A DNA stretch of 64,000 nt from DYJK01 sp040755055 (lineage in GTDB: Bacteria; Bacteroidota; Ignavibacteria; Ignavibacteriales; Melioribacteraceae): assembly GCA_040755055.1 (NCBI GenBank), contig JBFMBS010000001.1, positions 144,429-208,428 on the forward strand, given 5' to 3'. Each line of letters starts with the position of its first letter. Position 1 is the first letter of the stretch. This document shows positions 50,245-59,307 of the stretch, piece by piece. The notes under the pieces are model-generated. The model searched no databases. It was not told the origin of the DNA and saw only the letters and a program-made list of their open reading frames with translations. The translations under genes were made by a program, and so were the position numbers.

Positions 50245-52230
50245 TTGGCTCTAAAGAACAAACAACTTAGCTACATTTTAAAAAATAAAAACAGACTCTC
50301 CGCAGAAAAAATTGCTTCCGATTTAAATGTTAATCCCGATGAAGTAAAAAAAATAATCGATGCATCAAAAGTGAAAGCACCGTTTTATTTCTATTTGATT
50401 CTGCTCTTCATACCTATTTTGTTTCTGGTTCTGCTTGAAGCTGGATTAAGAGTATTCGATTACGGTTACGACCTAACAATGTGGGTAAATCCTATCGATG
50501 GTAAATATATTATTAATCCAGATGTTGCCCGTAGATATTTTTCGGCATCCAATACTATCCCTTCAACAATCGAAGATATATTTGATGTAGAGAAAAAACA
50601 AAACTCTTTCCGTGTATTTGTTCTTGGCGAAAGCACCTCTGCCGGCTACCCGTATATGCCGATGGGTTCCTTTTCGCGTTACATCAGAAAACGTTTGGAA
50701 CTCGCTTATCCCTCTTTAACCATTGAAGTAATTAACATTTCACTTTCAGCAACCAACTCATACACATACCGGGATTTTGTGCCGGATGTAATTGAACAAA
50801 AGCCCGATTTAGTTCTCATCTACGCCGGGCATAATGAATATTATGGTGCGCTTGGCGTCGGCTCTTTGGAATCGGTTAGCAATTCACCCGGACTTGTAAA
50901 TTTATATTTGTATATGAACCGGTTTAAGACCACCCAGATAGTAAAAGGAATAATTGAATGGTTTGCCGGGTTATTTTCAAGCGAAAGCAATATACCCAGA
51001 ACTGGAACATTAATGTCGCGCATGGCAAAAGAAAAATATATTGAATTCGGTTCGGAAAATTATCGAAATGGTATAGCACAGTTCGAAAATAATTTTTCCG
51101 ATGTACTGAGCATGTTCAAGGATGCCGGTGTACCAACAATAGTTTCTACACAAGCTTGTAATCTTAAAGACCAATTCCCATTTATTTCTGTTGACTCAAA
51201 AAAATATCCGCGTGCTGATTCAATATTTATTAATGCAAACAGAGAATACAAAAACGGTAATTACAAAAAAGCCGATTCACTTTTCACACTTGCTAAAGAA
51301 CTTGACGGGTTAAGATTCCGTGCACCGGAAGAAATTAACTCGCTAATCAAAAAGCTAAGTAAAGATTATTCAACAGCTGTTATCGATGTTGATTCACTTT
51401 TCCGCGCCTTTAGTCCCAACGGTATAACCGGTAACAATCTAATGACCGATCATCTTCATCCGACATTAGAAGGATTCCAGCTAATTGGAAAATTGTTCTA
51501 TGAGAAGATGGAAGAAAAAGGATTTCTTCCTAAGAATATAAAACCAGAAATAGAAAGCAGCAGACAAGATAGCCTTACTGTTCAAAAATTTGTATTCTCA
51601 AAATTCGATTCGGTAACAGCAGTTTATAGAATTAGATTATTAAAAAATGACTGGCCATTCATAGACCCAAAATTCAAACGGACTTACGATGAAGTTTGCC
51701 AGCCAAAAGATTACACTGATTCGATGTCGGTAAATTTTCTTCAAAACAAGTTAAGCTGGGGTATTGCTATCGAAAATACAGCTAACCGGTACTTCTCACA
51801 CAAAGATGTCGGTAAATTTCTTGAACACATGCGAGCATTGATTTATCAATATCCGATTATTAGAGAGTATTATAACAAACTCGAAGAAATTTCAATACGC
51901 TTTTTAAAGAAACAAGATTACACAACCGCTACAAAAATTTTGAATCTTGAATATGAACTCCGTCCAAATTCATTTTGTACAAAATGGTTAGGACAAATTG
52001 CGCTAAACAGCGGCGATACAAAAAAAGCAATTAAATATCTTGAAGAAGCGGTAAGCTATAATGCTGAAGATCTACAAGCATTATATAATCTTGCCGGTGC
52101 TTATGCAATAAACAAAGATTATCAGAAAAGCATGGATGCCGTTACGTTATTAATGAAAATGGACCCTTTCTATTCCGGGGCAGAAAATTTGTATAAGCAG
52201 CTAACTGTAATTTTATCTAAGAATAATTAA
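50245..52230 (+). CDS. SGNH/GDSL hydrolase-like protein with TPR C-terminus
   Basis: A 661-codon frame starting at a TTG at 50245 (no ATG fits; the ribosome signal is weak). A short helical start is followed by a TM helix near 45-70 (PFYFYLILLFIPILFLVLLEAG), then an SGNH hydrolase fold with block I VFVLGESTSAGYPY and block with IYAGHNEYYGALGVG, and the catalytic pair near LMTDHLHPTLEGFQLIG (D and H). The C-terminal region, about 530-660, has TPR-like repeats. Esterases of this class deacetylate or decorate glycans. It faces away from the DUF5989 gene, its usual neighbour in such loci. Confidence 0.82.
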   Translation: MALKNKQLSYILKNKNRLSAEKIASDLNVNPDEVKKIIDASKVKAPFYFYLILLFIPILFLVLLEAGLRVFDYGYDLTMWVNPIDGKYIINPDVARRYFSASNTIPSTIEDIFDVEKKQNSFRVFVLGESTSAGYPYMPMGSFSRYIRKRLELAYPSLTIEVINISLSATNSYTYRDFVPDVIEQKPDLVLIYAGHNEYYGALGVGSLESVSNSPGLVNLYLYMNRFKTTQIVKGIIEWFAGLFSSESNIPRTGTLMSRMAKEKYIEFGSENYRNGIAQFENNFSDVLSMFKDAGVPTIVSTQACNLKDQFPFISVDSKKYPRADSIFINANREYKNGNYKKADSLFTLAKELDGLRFRAPEEINSLIKKLSKDYSTAVIDVDSLFRAFSPNGITGNNLMTDHLHPTLEGFQLIGKLFYEKMEEKGFLPKNIKPEIESSRQDSLTVQKFVFSKFDSVTAVYRIRLLKNDWPFIDPKFKRTYDEVCQPKDYTDSMSVNFLQNKLSWGIAIENTANRYFSHKDVGKFLEHMRALIYQYPIIREYYNKLEEISIRFLKKQDYTTATKILNLEYELRPNSFCTKWLGQIALNSGDTKKAIKYLEEAVSYNAEDLQALYNLAGAYAINKDYQKSMDAVTLLMKMDPFYSGAENLYKQLTVILSKNN

Positions 52231-52261
52231 TATCTTTTATTATAATTCACACCTTTAGTAG

Positions 52262-52387
52262 CTCCGTGCTTTAGCACGGAGTAAAATTTCAAAACGTAAA
52301 ATTGGCTTCAGCCACATTTAGTACGTAAATATTGGGCTAAAGCCCGGTTTTTATTTTTTTATTTAATCCCCGAACTAAAGTTCGGGG
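52262..52387. repeat. Array of four REP-type palindromes
   Basis: Palindromes at 52262-52281 (CTCCGTGC... GCACGGAG), 52303-52314 (TGGCTTCAGCCA), 52334-52345 (GGGCTAAAGCCC) and 52368-52387 (CCCCGAAC... GTTCGGGG). All share the CTTTAG/CTAAAG centre in one or the other orientation, and the outer two are inverted relatives. Such sets are like BIMEs moved by REP-associated transposases. They lie in the convergent gap after the SGNH gene. Confidence 0.6.
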
Positions 52388-52410
52388 CTATATTTGGGGT
52401 GAGGACCAAT

Positions 52411-52443
52411 AAAAAAACCCCCGCCTATTGGCGGGGGTTTTTT
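52411..52443. terminator. Bidirectional terminator between convergent genes
   Basis: A GC-rich stem CCCCCGCC-TATT-GGCGGGGG (52418-52437) with a run of seven A before it and six T after it, so it terminates transcripts from both sides: the SGNH gene (plus) and the E-set repeat gene (minus). Confidence 0.9.
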
Positions 52444-52464
52444 GTTTTTCCACCTATATAAATC

Positions 52465-54378
52465 TTACTTCAAGAATAACATCTTCTTGGTTGTGTTGTA
52501 GCTGCCGGCGTTGATTGTATAGAAATATACACCGCTGCTCAATCTTGATGCGTCGAACTTATATTCATAAGATCCGGCTTTCATGTCTTTGTTGAGCAAT
52601 ACTGCTACTTCCTGGCCAATAGTATTGTATATCTTCAAGTTTACTAATTCATCGCTTGGTATTGAAAATCTTATTGTTGTTGATGGATTAAATGGATTTG
52701 GATAATTTTGTTCAAGTGTAAATTGTGTCGGTAGTTCATTGCCGTATTCTTCTACAGAAACCGGCGGAAGACCTTCCGGCCAATCTTCAAACTGGGATGA
52801 TTTATCTGCCTGGTTCAACCATGTATCAAGAGGTGCTGTGTATGGCTGTGTAAACACTTGTGCCGCCGATTGAGGAATATATCTTACTCTACCTGATACT
52901 GTTGTACCGAGCGCTGTTGGTTCGCCAACCCATGAATTATCACTTGCTTTCTGGTATCTGTAAATATATTCAAAACCATTAAACCCCGGTCCGTTTACTG
53001 CAAGAGTTCCTTCGTAAATTTTATCTCCATCCGGGTCAAATAACTCAAAGTATTGCTGTTCATCGTTATCGGTCCAGCCCATTACTCTTGAGAATAATGG
53101 TTGACGTGATCGCCAGAATAATCTATCACCAGGTACCATATAGTTTGGTCCCTGTGTATTAGAATCCATAGCCGCAGTCATGTCAACACGGAAAGTGATT
53201 TGAACAAACTGTCCTTGCGGAATAACAAAGTCAGGATAAACATCATCATAATAGACTTTGGGTACTTCCTGATTGTCTTGTGCTAAGAAAGGAACAGCAC
53301 GGTCGCCGCCGCCGGTGGATAATGGCCTCTCCCATGGATCTTCCCAGATACCCGGGTTAGAAAGAACAGCATAATATTTGAAAGTTTGATCTGCATTTAC
53401 TTCCTGGTTATCAAATGGAATAGTAATGAACCATTCGTTTACAAAGAGCGGATTTTGATTAAGAACAGATTTAGTTGGGTCAGAATTGCTCCAGCCGTTA
53501 AATCCGCCGCGTATTTCAGCACCATCAACTGCCGGATCAAAAACTCCCAGTGCTTCAACAACGCCCATATCCATTGTAAAACTTATATTTCCGTCACCCA
53601 ATTGTACGTTTGGATCAGCGTTGTTCCAGAATCTAGCAACTGTGTTTGCACCATCAATGACGCCATAAATTCTATTACCGCCATCACTTTGAGCATCACT
53701 CATCGATGGAGTATTTATTGGGCTTTCCCATGTTCCGGCACTAGCAGCTCCGGTACCATATACAAATTTATAATATACAACTGTCCCGGAATTAAGAGAC
53801 GCAGTAACTGAATAAACTTTATCACCATCAGGATCGGTCATTTCCAATGCTGAAGTGCCCCAATCCGTAAAACTGCCGGCGATATAAACATGTCCGGTAG
53901 CCGGGTTAAAATCCTGGTTAATTGGTAATGTCATGTCAACAGTAAAAGTAACATCCGTTGCTACACCGGTGTATGTACCACCACTGGAATAAAAACCGCT
54001 GTTAAAGAATGCTACATCAAGTATCTTATCGGCTGTAACTGCTACAACACGATTACCGCCGTTAATATCACTTTCCCAACTAGTGCTACCAGCACCATTA
54101 TGATAAAATTTGTAGAACATATTACCGGTTCCGGCTTCTAAAGTCGAAGCATCAACTGCTATAGTTGCTTCATAGACTCCGTCTGCATCTGTATCAGTAA
54201 GCGCGCTTTCGCCCCAGCCGTTAAAATTTCCGCGCGCAGATACTTGATCTGCAGCAGTAAGTTTACCCTTGTCAAGCTCTATCTTCATGTTTACTTTAAA
54301 AGTAACATTGTATGTTTGAGCTGTAACAAGAGAAACACTAAACAATAAAACAGTAAAAAGTAATAATGCTTTTCTCAT
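52465..54378 (-). CDS. T9SS-secreted protein with four E-set/CBM-like modules
   Basis: A 637-residue exported protein with a signal peptide (RKALLLFTVLLFSVSLVTAQ) and a C-terminal T9SS type A sorting domain: NYPNPFNPSTTIRFSIPSDELVNLKIYN..., ending SGVYFYTINAGSYNTTKKMLFLK. Between are four related modules beginning VTFKVNMKIELD (near 22), VTFTVDMTLPIN (near 145), ISFTMDMGVVEA (near 262) and ITFRVDMTAAMD (near 395). The first three contain G(N/S)F(N/T)GW or GSFTDWG, the AMPK/CBM48- or starch-binding-type E-set motif. Likely a carbohydrate-binding surface protein. The sorting domain places it outside the cell. Confidence 0.88.
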   Translation of the reverse strand: MRKALLLFTVLLFSVSLVTAQTYNVTFKVNMKIELDKGKLTAADQVSARGNFNGWGESALTDTDADGVYEATIAVDASTLEAGTGNMFYKFYHNGAGSTSWESDINGGNRVVAVTADKILDVAFFNSGFYSSGGTYTGVATDVTFTVDMTLPINQDFNPATGHVYIAGSFTDWGTSALEMTDPDGDKVYSVTASLNSGTVVYYKFVYGTGAASAGTWESPINTPSMSDAQSDGGNRIYGVIDGANTVARFWNNADPNVQLGDGNISFTMDMGVVEALGVFDPAVDGAEIRGGFNGWSNSDPTKSVLNQNPLFVNEWFITIPFDNQEVNADQTFKYYAVLSNPGIWEDPWERPLSTGGGDRAVPFLAQDNQEVPKVYYDDVYPDFVIPQGQFVQITFRVDMTAAMDSNTQGPNYMVPGDRLFWRSRQPLFSRVMGWTDNDEQQYFELFDPDGDKIYEGTLAVNGPGFNGFEYIYRYQKASDNSWVGEPTALGTTVSGRVRYIPQSAAQVFTQPYTAPLDTWLNQADKSSQFEDWPEGLPPVSVEEYGNELPTQFTLEQNYPNPFNPSTTIRFSIPSDELVNLKIYNTIGQEVAVLLNKDMKAGSYEYKFDASRLSSGVYFYTINAGSYNTTKKMLFLK

Positions 54379-54451
54379 TGTGCCTCCAATGATTTGTGAT
54401 GAATTATTTTATTTATTAGGTGGAACTTTTACAAATAATGACGAACCGAAG

Positions 54452-54502
54452 GTGAGGAAGCATCTCATAAGAATTTAAGTAAGAGATTCTTCCGCGCCTC
54501 AC
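54452..54502. repeat. Imperfect inverted repeat after the PorV-like gene
   Basis: GTGAGG-AAG-ATCTC on the left pairs with GAGAT-CTTCC-CCTCAC on the right around a loop of about 15 bases. It lies in the 140-base gap before the E-set gene (minus strand), after the PorV-like gene. A repeat-type palindrome rather than a terminator, since no T-run follows. Confidence 0.4.
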
Positions 54503-54518
54503 GGCGTGTCAGAATTAA

Positions 54519-55544
54519 TTAAAATCCGATCATTACTCCAAAACTATGTATGTTGTCTAAATATTCAAACTTTTGATAGGAGTAATCTACGGAAATTCTA
54601 AATACTCCTAAACCATCATAATGAATTCCGGCACCAAATGTAAGTCCTTCTTGCGTATCCTCAAGGAATAATCCCTTATATCCCCCACGTAAAGCAAGCA
54701 GATTATTAAATAGGGAAATTTCTCCCCCTACATTAACCCATTGATCGTTATCATTAGGATGAATTGCATCTACAGCAAGTGTCAATTTATGCTGGTCAAG
54801 AATTACAAATTCCCTTGATAGACCAACTTGTAATCTTAACGGTAATTCAAATTCATCTGTTGCATAGTATGCATCAATGGTTTCGTTATTGCCTTCTCTC
54901 TGCGGATCAGGATCATGACGGATCAGCAAATCTTGACCGGTTATCTGCATCTTCGACCCGTAATTGGAAATGCTGCTGGCAAAGCGCAAACCGTAAAAAG
55001 GTGTCTTGAAAATTGTACCAACGTCAAACCCGATTCCTTGCGCACTCGAATTAAATATATCCTCACGGATATATTTAATATTAAATCCCACCGTAAAATC
55101 CTGGGTTATGTACCTTGCATAGCTCAATGCAAAAGCGTAGCTGCCGGCAGAAAATTTTTCACCGGTACCTTCCGGGTAGTACTCTGTCGTAACATCCATA
55201 TCGCCGACATTTAATGCAGTAACACTGAAACCAAAATTACCAATTTCACCGGCTGGTAAAACAACGCCTACATAATTAACATTGATATCGGCAAACATTT
55301 GTGTATAAGTAAATACCGCTTGAACTTCGCCGACATTAGCGATACCGGCCGGGTTCCAGTACATTGCAGAAGCATCATCGGAAACCGAAGTATATGCGCC
55401 TCCCATAGCATTAGCCCTTGGACCTATGCCGACGTTTAAGAATTTGGCAGCCGTTGTACCGGTTTTTGTAACTTGCTGTGCAAAGACCGGTTGAAGAATG
55501 GCGGCAGTCAAAATTATCGTTAACAAAAATTTTTTATTTATCAC
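54519..55544 (-). CDS. PorV/PorQ-family outer-membrane barrel (T9SS shuttle-like)
   Basis: A 341-residue protein with a signal peptide (KKFLLTIILTAAILQPVFAQ), then KTGTTAAKFLNVGIGPRANAMGGAYTSVSDDASAMYWNPAGIANVG, which is the PorV-type N-terminal plug, and a beta-barrel ending FEYLDNIHSFGVMIGF. PorV carries T9SS cargo from the translocon to the surface. The gene stands directly between two T9SS-type cargo genes, the 637-residue E-set protein and the 1219-residue Asp-rich protein, so a role in exporting these is likely. Confidence 0.82.
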   Translation of the reverse strand: MINKKFLLTIILTAAILQPVFAQQVTKTGTTAAKFLNVGIGPRANAMGGAYTSVSDDASAMYWNPAGIANVGEVQAVFTYTQMFADINVNYVGVVLPAGEIGNFGFSVTALNVGDMDVTTEYYPEGTGEKFSAGSYAFALSYARYITQDFTVGFNIKYIREDIFNSSAQGIGFDVGTIFKTPFYGLRFASSISNYGSKMQITGQDLLIRHDPDPQREGNNETIDAYYATDEFELPLRLQVGLSREFVILDQHKLTLAVDAIHPNDNDQWVNVGGEISLFNNLLALRGGYKGLFLEDTQEGLTFGAGIHYDGLGVFRISVDYSYQKFEYLDNIHSFGVMIGF

Positions 55545-55618
55545 GGTTAAACTCCTTAAAATTTTTTCCTACTAATTTTATAGTGAGCAGATTAGAAATC
55601 TGCTCTACAATTTCATGT

Positions 55619-58600
55619 TTATTTAATAACCGCAAACTTGCCGATCTTCTCGCCAATACCGGGTGCCTCTATATGATAAACATAAACACCATAAGAAATC
55701 GAAAGCCGGTCCTTTGTTAACATATCCCAATCTGCAGTTCCATCGTTAAACGGGCTGTCGTGTTCAATCACATCAACCAACTCTCCGTTAACGGTAAAGA
55801 TTCGTATTGTACATTTGTTCGGCAGATGGATAAAATGCAATTCGCGCGGTCCGCGTCCGCTGCTGTATGGATTCTGGAGTTCCCATTGTGCTGTTGCAAC
55901 GTAAGGATTTGGAACAACTTTAATTTTATCAAGATCCAGTTTTGCTTGTTCGCTATTGATATAAGCTTTCTTTGCAGTAAAGGTGAATTTATCGCCAGAC
56001 AATAACGGTTTCTTAAGTTTGATATCAATTCTATCACCGGCTTGTGGTAATCTCTTTGTTTCGCTTGGTGATTCAATTAGATAAAACCACCACGATCTAA
56101 CAAGAGTATTGGTATTATCCGGTTCAAGGAATACGATTCTATCTCTTTTTGCACCGGTCAAAGAAAGTTTTCCATCGGTACCATCAAGCTCAAGGAAACC
56201 AAAATCAATATACTGACCGGTTCCTTTATTGAAAACTTTAAAATTAACCGGTTTAGATGGGAAAGTTGTTGCACCAATTTTAATAGCGGTAGATGTTGCA
56301 ATACCAACGTCACCAAATTCTATTGCATAATCATAAGGCATCGGAATTCCGAAGCGCTCTTTGGGAAATACAAATTTTTCAAAAGTGTAATTAACAATAC
56401 TTGTATCGCTCCAATAAGATAAGTCTTTATCAATTTCTATAGTTGGATTATTATAAAATTTTAATTGAAAACCATCTCTTATCGGCTGATCTATTGTTTC
56501 AAGATCAGAGAATTTATCAATTACGACCACACCCAAAGTAGAATCAATAACTGAATAATTTTTAGTTATCAAAGTATCCGGTTGATTAGTGTTACTTGAA
56601 AGTTTCAGCGTATCCTCAAATACTACATTATAAATGTGTCCGTCTTTTATGGCATTAAGATCAATGACATTATAACCAATTGAACTTGTTGTTAATCCTT
56701 CGACAAGATTTACTGTACCCAATGTAGGTGCAACATAACCAGCAGCCGGTGCTTCGGGAACAACACGAACCACATTGGAACCAAGCTTAACGCTTCCATC
56801 AGCTTGAAGAGAAATACGCGGGTTTGTTTCCGAAGGAATAATCTCGCCAGTAGGGTATCCAAAATCGTATGCTACAACTGCATAATAATAAGTAAAACCA
56901 TTCTGCACTGTTGAATCTACAAATGAATGTTGTATCCCGGTATCTGTTCCAAGAAAATAATGTGTACCGTCTTTTCCGATAGGATCAAATCCGGTTATTC
57001 CATCGGCTAAATCGTATTGGGCTATCGGCAGTTTAAATTGCGGAATGCCGTAACCGCTGGTAATCTGTTCGGCATCCTGTAATGCCGGATCGGATGCGCG
57101 GTAAATTTTATATCCTTCAAAGTCTCTTCCGTTGCCACCAATCGCATCGATGTATGCATCAAAAGAAGTTTCCGCAATATCATCCCAGTATAATGTTACC
57201 CTATTATCACCGGGTACGGCAGTTAATGTTGGAGTTAACGGGGCATTAGCAAAACGGTAATCGTTATTATACGTTTCTTGAGCTCTAACTCTCTTTCTTA
57301 AAATTTCACTTTTTCTGTATTGTCCTCCCGGGTCAGGTACGGGGCCATTAGCTAAGAGTACAACAACTGAGATCGGTTCTTGCTGACCCGATCTTAACGG
57401 GAAAAGATTTGACGATACGAAAAGATCGTACTCACCGGGAACTACTTCTTCGGGATCGAAGAATTTACCGGGTATCATAAAATCGAACCACATTTGTGCA
57501 TCACTATTGATATTCAATCCGCCGGCCGGAACATAGTCTGCATTTGTAATACCGATTTGGTCGGTTTCCGAAACATCGGTAACATCAACACTGGGTTCTC
57601 CCGGTAATCCTTTTGCCGCACCTGATGTAGGTCTCCCGTCATTCTCGCCTTCGTCACCTGAATCTGCAACACCATCCAAACCAACATCATCGCGTGCCGG
57701 GTTCCAATCATAATCATTATCAATTCCGTCATCACGTGCCTCGTCTATCATTACATCTATTCCATCATCTATACCTTCGTCAATAGCTCCGTTACCGTCA
57801 TTATCAATTCCATCGGCATATTTCATTCCAAGTTTATCAGTGGTAACATTATATAAATAGATTTCATCATTAACCTTAAATCTAAAAAATGGTGCGTCGG
57901 ACGCTGCTTGAGTAACCATTGTTTGTGTTATAACCGGGCTGCTGTCTTCACCATCATCATCATTATCAATACCGTCTTTGTATGCTAATCCTAATTTATC
58001 CGATGTAACCATAACTAAATGAACAACACCATTCTGGAACGTATCCGGGTCGGGCCATAATTTCCATTTATTACCAACTGGGTCGGCACCGGCTTGATCT
58101 ATCATTTCCTGGGTAACAACCGGGCTGTTAGCTTCAACTTTAAATCTGCTGTGTCTTGCCGCGAAATTAGGATCAACCGGCTGTGCAATTCCATCGGCAT
58201 AAGTAACACCTCTCTGTTCACCAAAGGGAATGTGTGTCTGGTTTTCATCAACTAACCCGTTGCCGTTATCGTCAACAAGGTTATCTGCAATTTCACCTTC
58301 GAGCATCTCTTCCAAAATAAAATTATTTAATTCAGGACTGTCACCATCATTATCGATTCTATCAACAGCATTACCTGGGGTTTCCAAAAATGAAACTGCA
58401 ACAATACCTACCGGATCAGAGCCAAATTTTGGGGCTTTGTGATCTTGATCGCGGGTCCATGCAACGTCCTCTAAAAGATCGAACTCGGAAATATCATCAT
58501 TGCTGTCGCCATCACCCCCAACGAAATCTGCATACCAAATTGTGAAGCTGACCTTTTGATAATTTTCTGTCCCGTCATTTTTTATAGTATGCAAAACATA

Positions 58601-59278
58601 TTGTGCATCTTCTACTAAAACTTGCGACCATGCTAAAACTCGTACTCCCATTACCAATGCTAACCCCTTACGGGTAAGATCGGTAGAGTCGGGGAAGAAA
58701 TTTGCATAGCGGTCGTAATTATCATCTGTTGCTCTGTAGTAAATTTCCTGGTCGGCATTAAAAATATTTTTTCCAAAGTAACCATTCCAGGAACCAACCC
58801 AACCCGGGTCAACGTCGTCGCCTAAACGGTCAGGCCAATACGCCGGCCATGTATCGGGGTCAACGCTTGTAGCTAATTGATTTGTTGTTTCATTAAAATA
58901 ACCGGGTACCGGTTCAAAGTTCCATGATTTGCCTTCCGGCGAAGAACGGTAGTTACAAACTTCAACTATTCTTTGCTTTGTACCAGTATTGTCTGTTACC
59001 TCGGCACCGGCAAAGATACCGAGTAACGCAAGGTAAACTTGCCCGGTATTCTTAGGCCATTCATACGGTGTCTGTTCATTAATTGGTGCAGAACCGGTAG
59101 TACGACCAGATTGACCATGATTAAAATATGTTGCACGTACCTTATTTCCTTCCATCTGGGCTTTAGTTCTCTTGGTTACGTCACCTCTTTCATCGCTTGG
59201 AACGTATTGTGCAAACGTTTTTAAAGTGGTCGTTAAACTGATCGCAATAATTAAGAATAACTTTAACGATCTAAACAT
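55619..59278 (-). CDS. Large secreted Asp-rich repeat protein
   Basis: A 1219-residue protein with a signal peptide (SLKLFLIIAISLTTTLKTFAQ). Around 395-540 it has calcium-binding-like Asp-rich repeats (YADGIDNDGNGAIDEGIDDG, DEARDDGIDNDYDWNPARDD), similar to thrombospondin type 3 repeats. FnIII-like strands follow near 710-810. The end (ISYGVYVYHIEAPGIGEKIGKFAVIK) has the FlgD-Ig/sorting-type pattern xGxYxYxI....GKFAVIK common in T9SS cargo. It is probably a surface or filament protein stabilised by calcium. No enzyme motif seen. Confidence 0.75.
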   Translation of the reverse strand: MFRSLKLFLIIAISLTTTLKTFAQYVPSDERGDVTKRTKAQMEGNKVRATYFNHGQSGRTTGSAPINEQTPYEWPKNTGQVYLALLGIFAGAEVTDNTGTKQRIVEVCNYRSSPEGKSWNFEPVPGYFNETTNQLATSVDPDTWPAYWPDRLGDDVDPGWVGSWNGYFGKNIFNADQEIYYRATDDNYDRYANFFPDSTDLTRKGLALVMGVRVLAWSQVLVEDAQYVLHTIKNDGTENYQKVSFTIWYADFVGGDGDSNDDISEFDLLEDVAWTRDQDHKAPKFGSDPVGIVAVSFLETPGNAVDRIDNDGDSPELNNFILEEMLEGEIADNLVDDNGNGLVDENQTHIPFGEQRGVTYADGIAQPVDPNFAARHSRFKVEANSPVVTQEMIDQAGADPVGNKWKLWPDPDTFQNGVVHLVMVTSDKLGLAYKDGIDNDDDGEDSSPVITQTMVTQAASDAPFFRFKVNDEIYLYNVTTDKLGMKYADGIDNDGNGAIDEGIDDGIDVMIDEARDDGIDNDYDWNPARDDVGLDGVADSGDEGENDGRPTSGAAKGLPGEPSVDVTDVSETDQIGITNADYVPAGGLNINSDAQMWFDFMIPGKFFDPEEVVPGEYDLFVSSNLFPLRSGQQEPISVVVLLANGPVPDPGGQYRKSEILRKRVRAQETYNNDYRFANAPLTPTLTAVPGDNRVTLYWDDIAETSFDAYIDAIGGNGRDFEGYKIYRASDPALQDAEQITSGYGIPQFKLPIAQYDLADGITGFDPIGKDGTHYFLGTDTGIQHSFVDSTVQNGFTYYYAVVAYDFGYPTGEIIPSETNPRISLQADGSVKLGSNVVRVVPEAPAAGYVAPTLGTVNLVEGLTTSSIGYNVIDLNAIKDGHIYNVVFEDTLKLSSNTNQPDTLITKNYSVIDSTLGVVVIDKFSDLETIDQPIRDGFQLKFYNNPTIEIDKDLSYWSDTSIVNYTFEKFVFPKERFGIPMPYDYAIEFGDVGIATSTAIKIGATTFPSKPVNFKVFNKGTGQYIDFGFLELDGTDGKLSLTGAKRDRIVFLEPDNTNTLVRSWWFYLIESPSETKRLPQAGDRIDIKLKKPLLSGDKFTFTAKKAYINSEQAKLDLDKIKVVPNPYVATAQWELQNPYSSGRGPRELHFIHLPNKCTIRIFTVNGELVDVIEHDSPFNDGTADWDMLTKDRLSISYGVYVYHIEAPGIGEKIGKFAVIK

Positions 59279-59307
59279 TTATTTAATCTCCTATTTCTTT
59301 GTTCATA

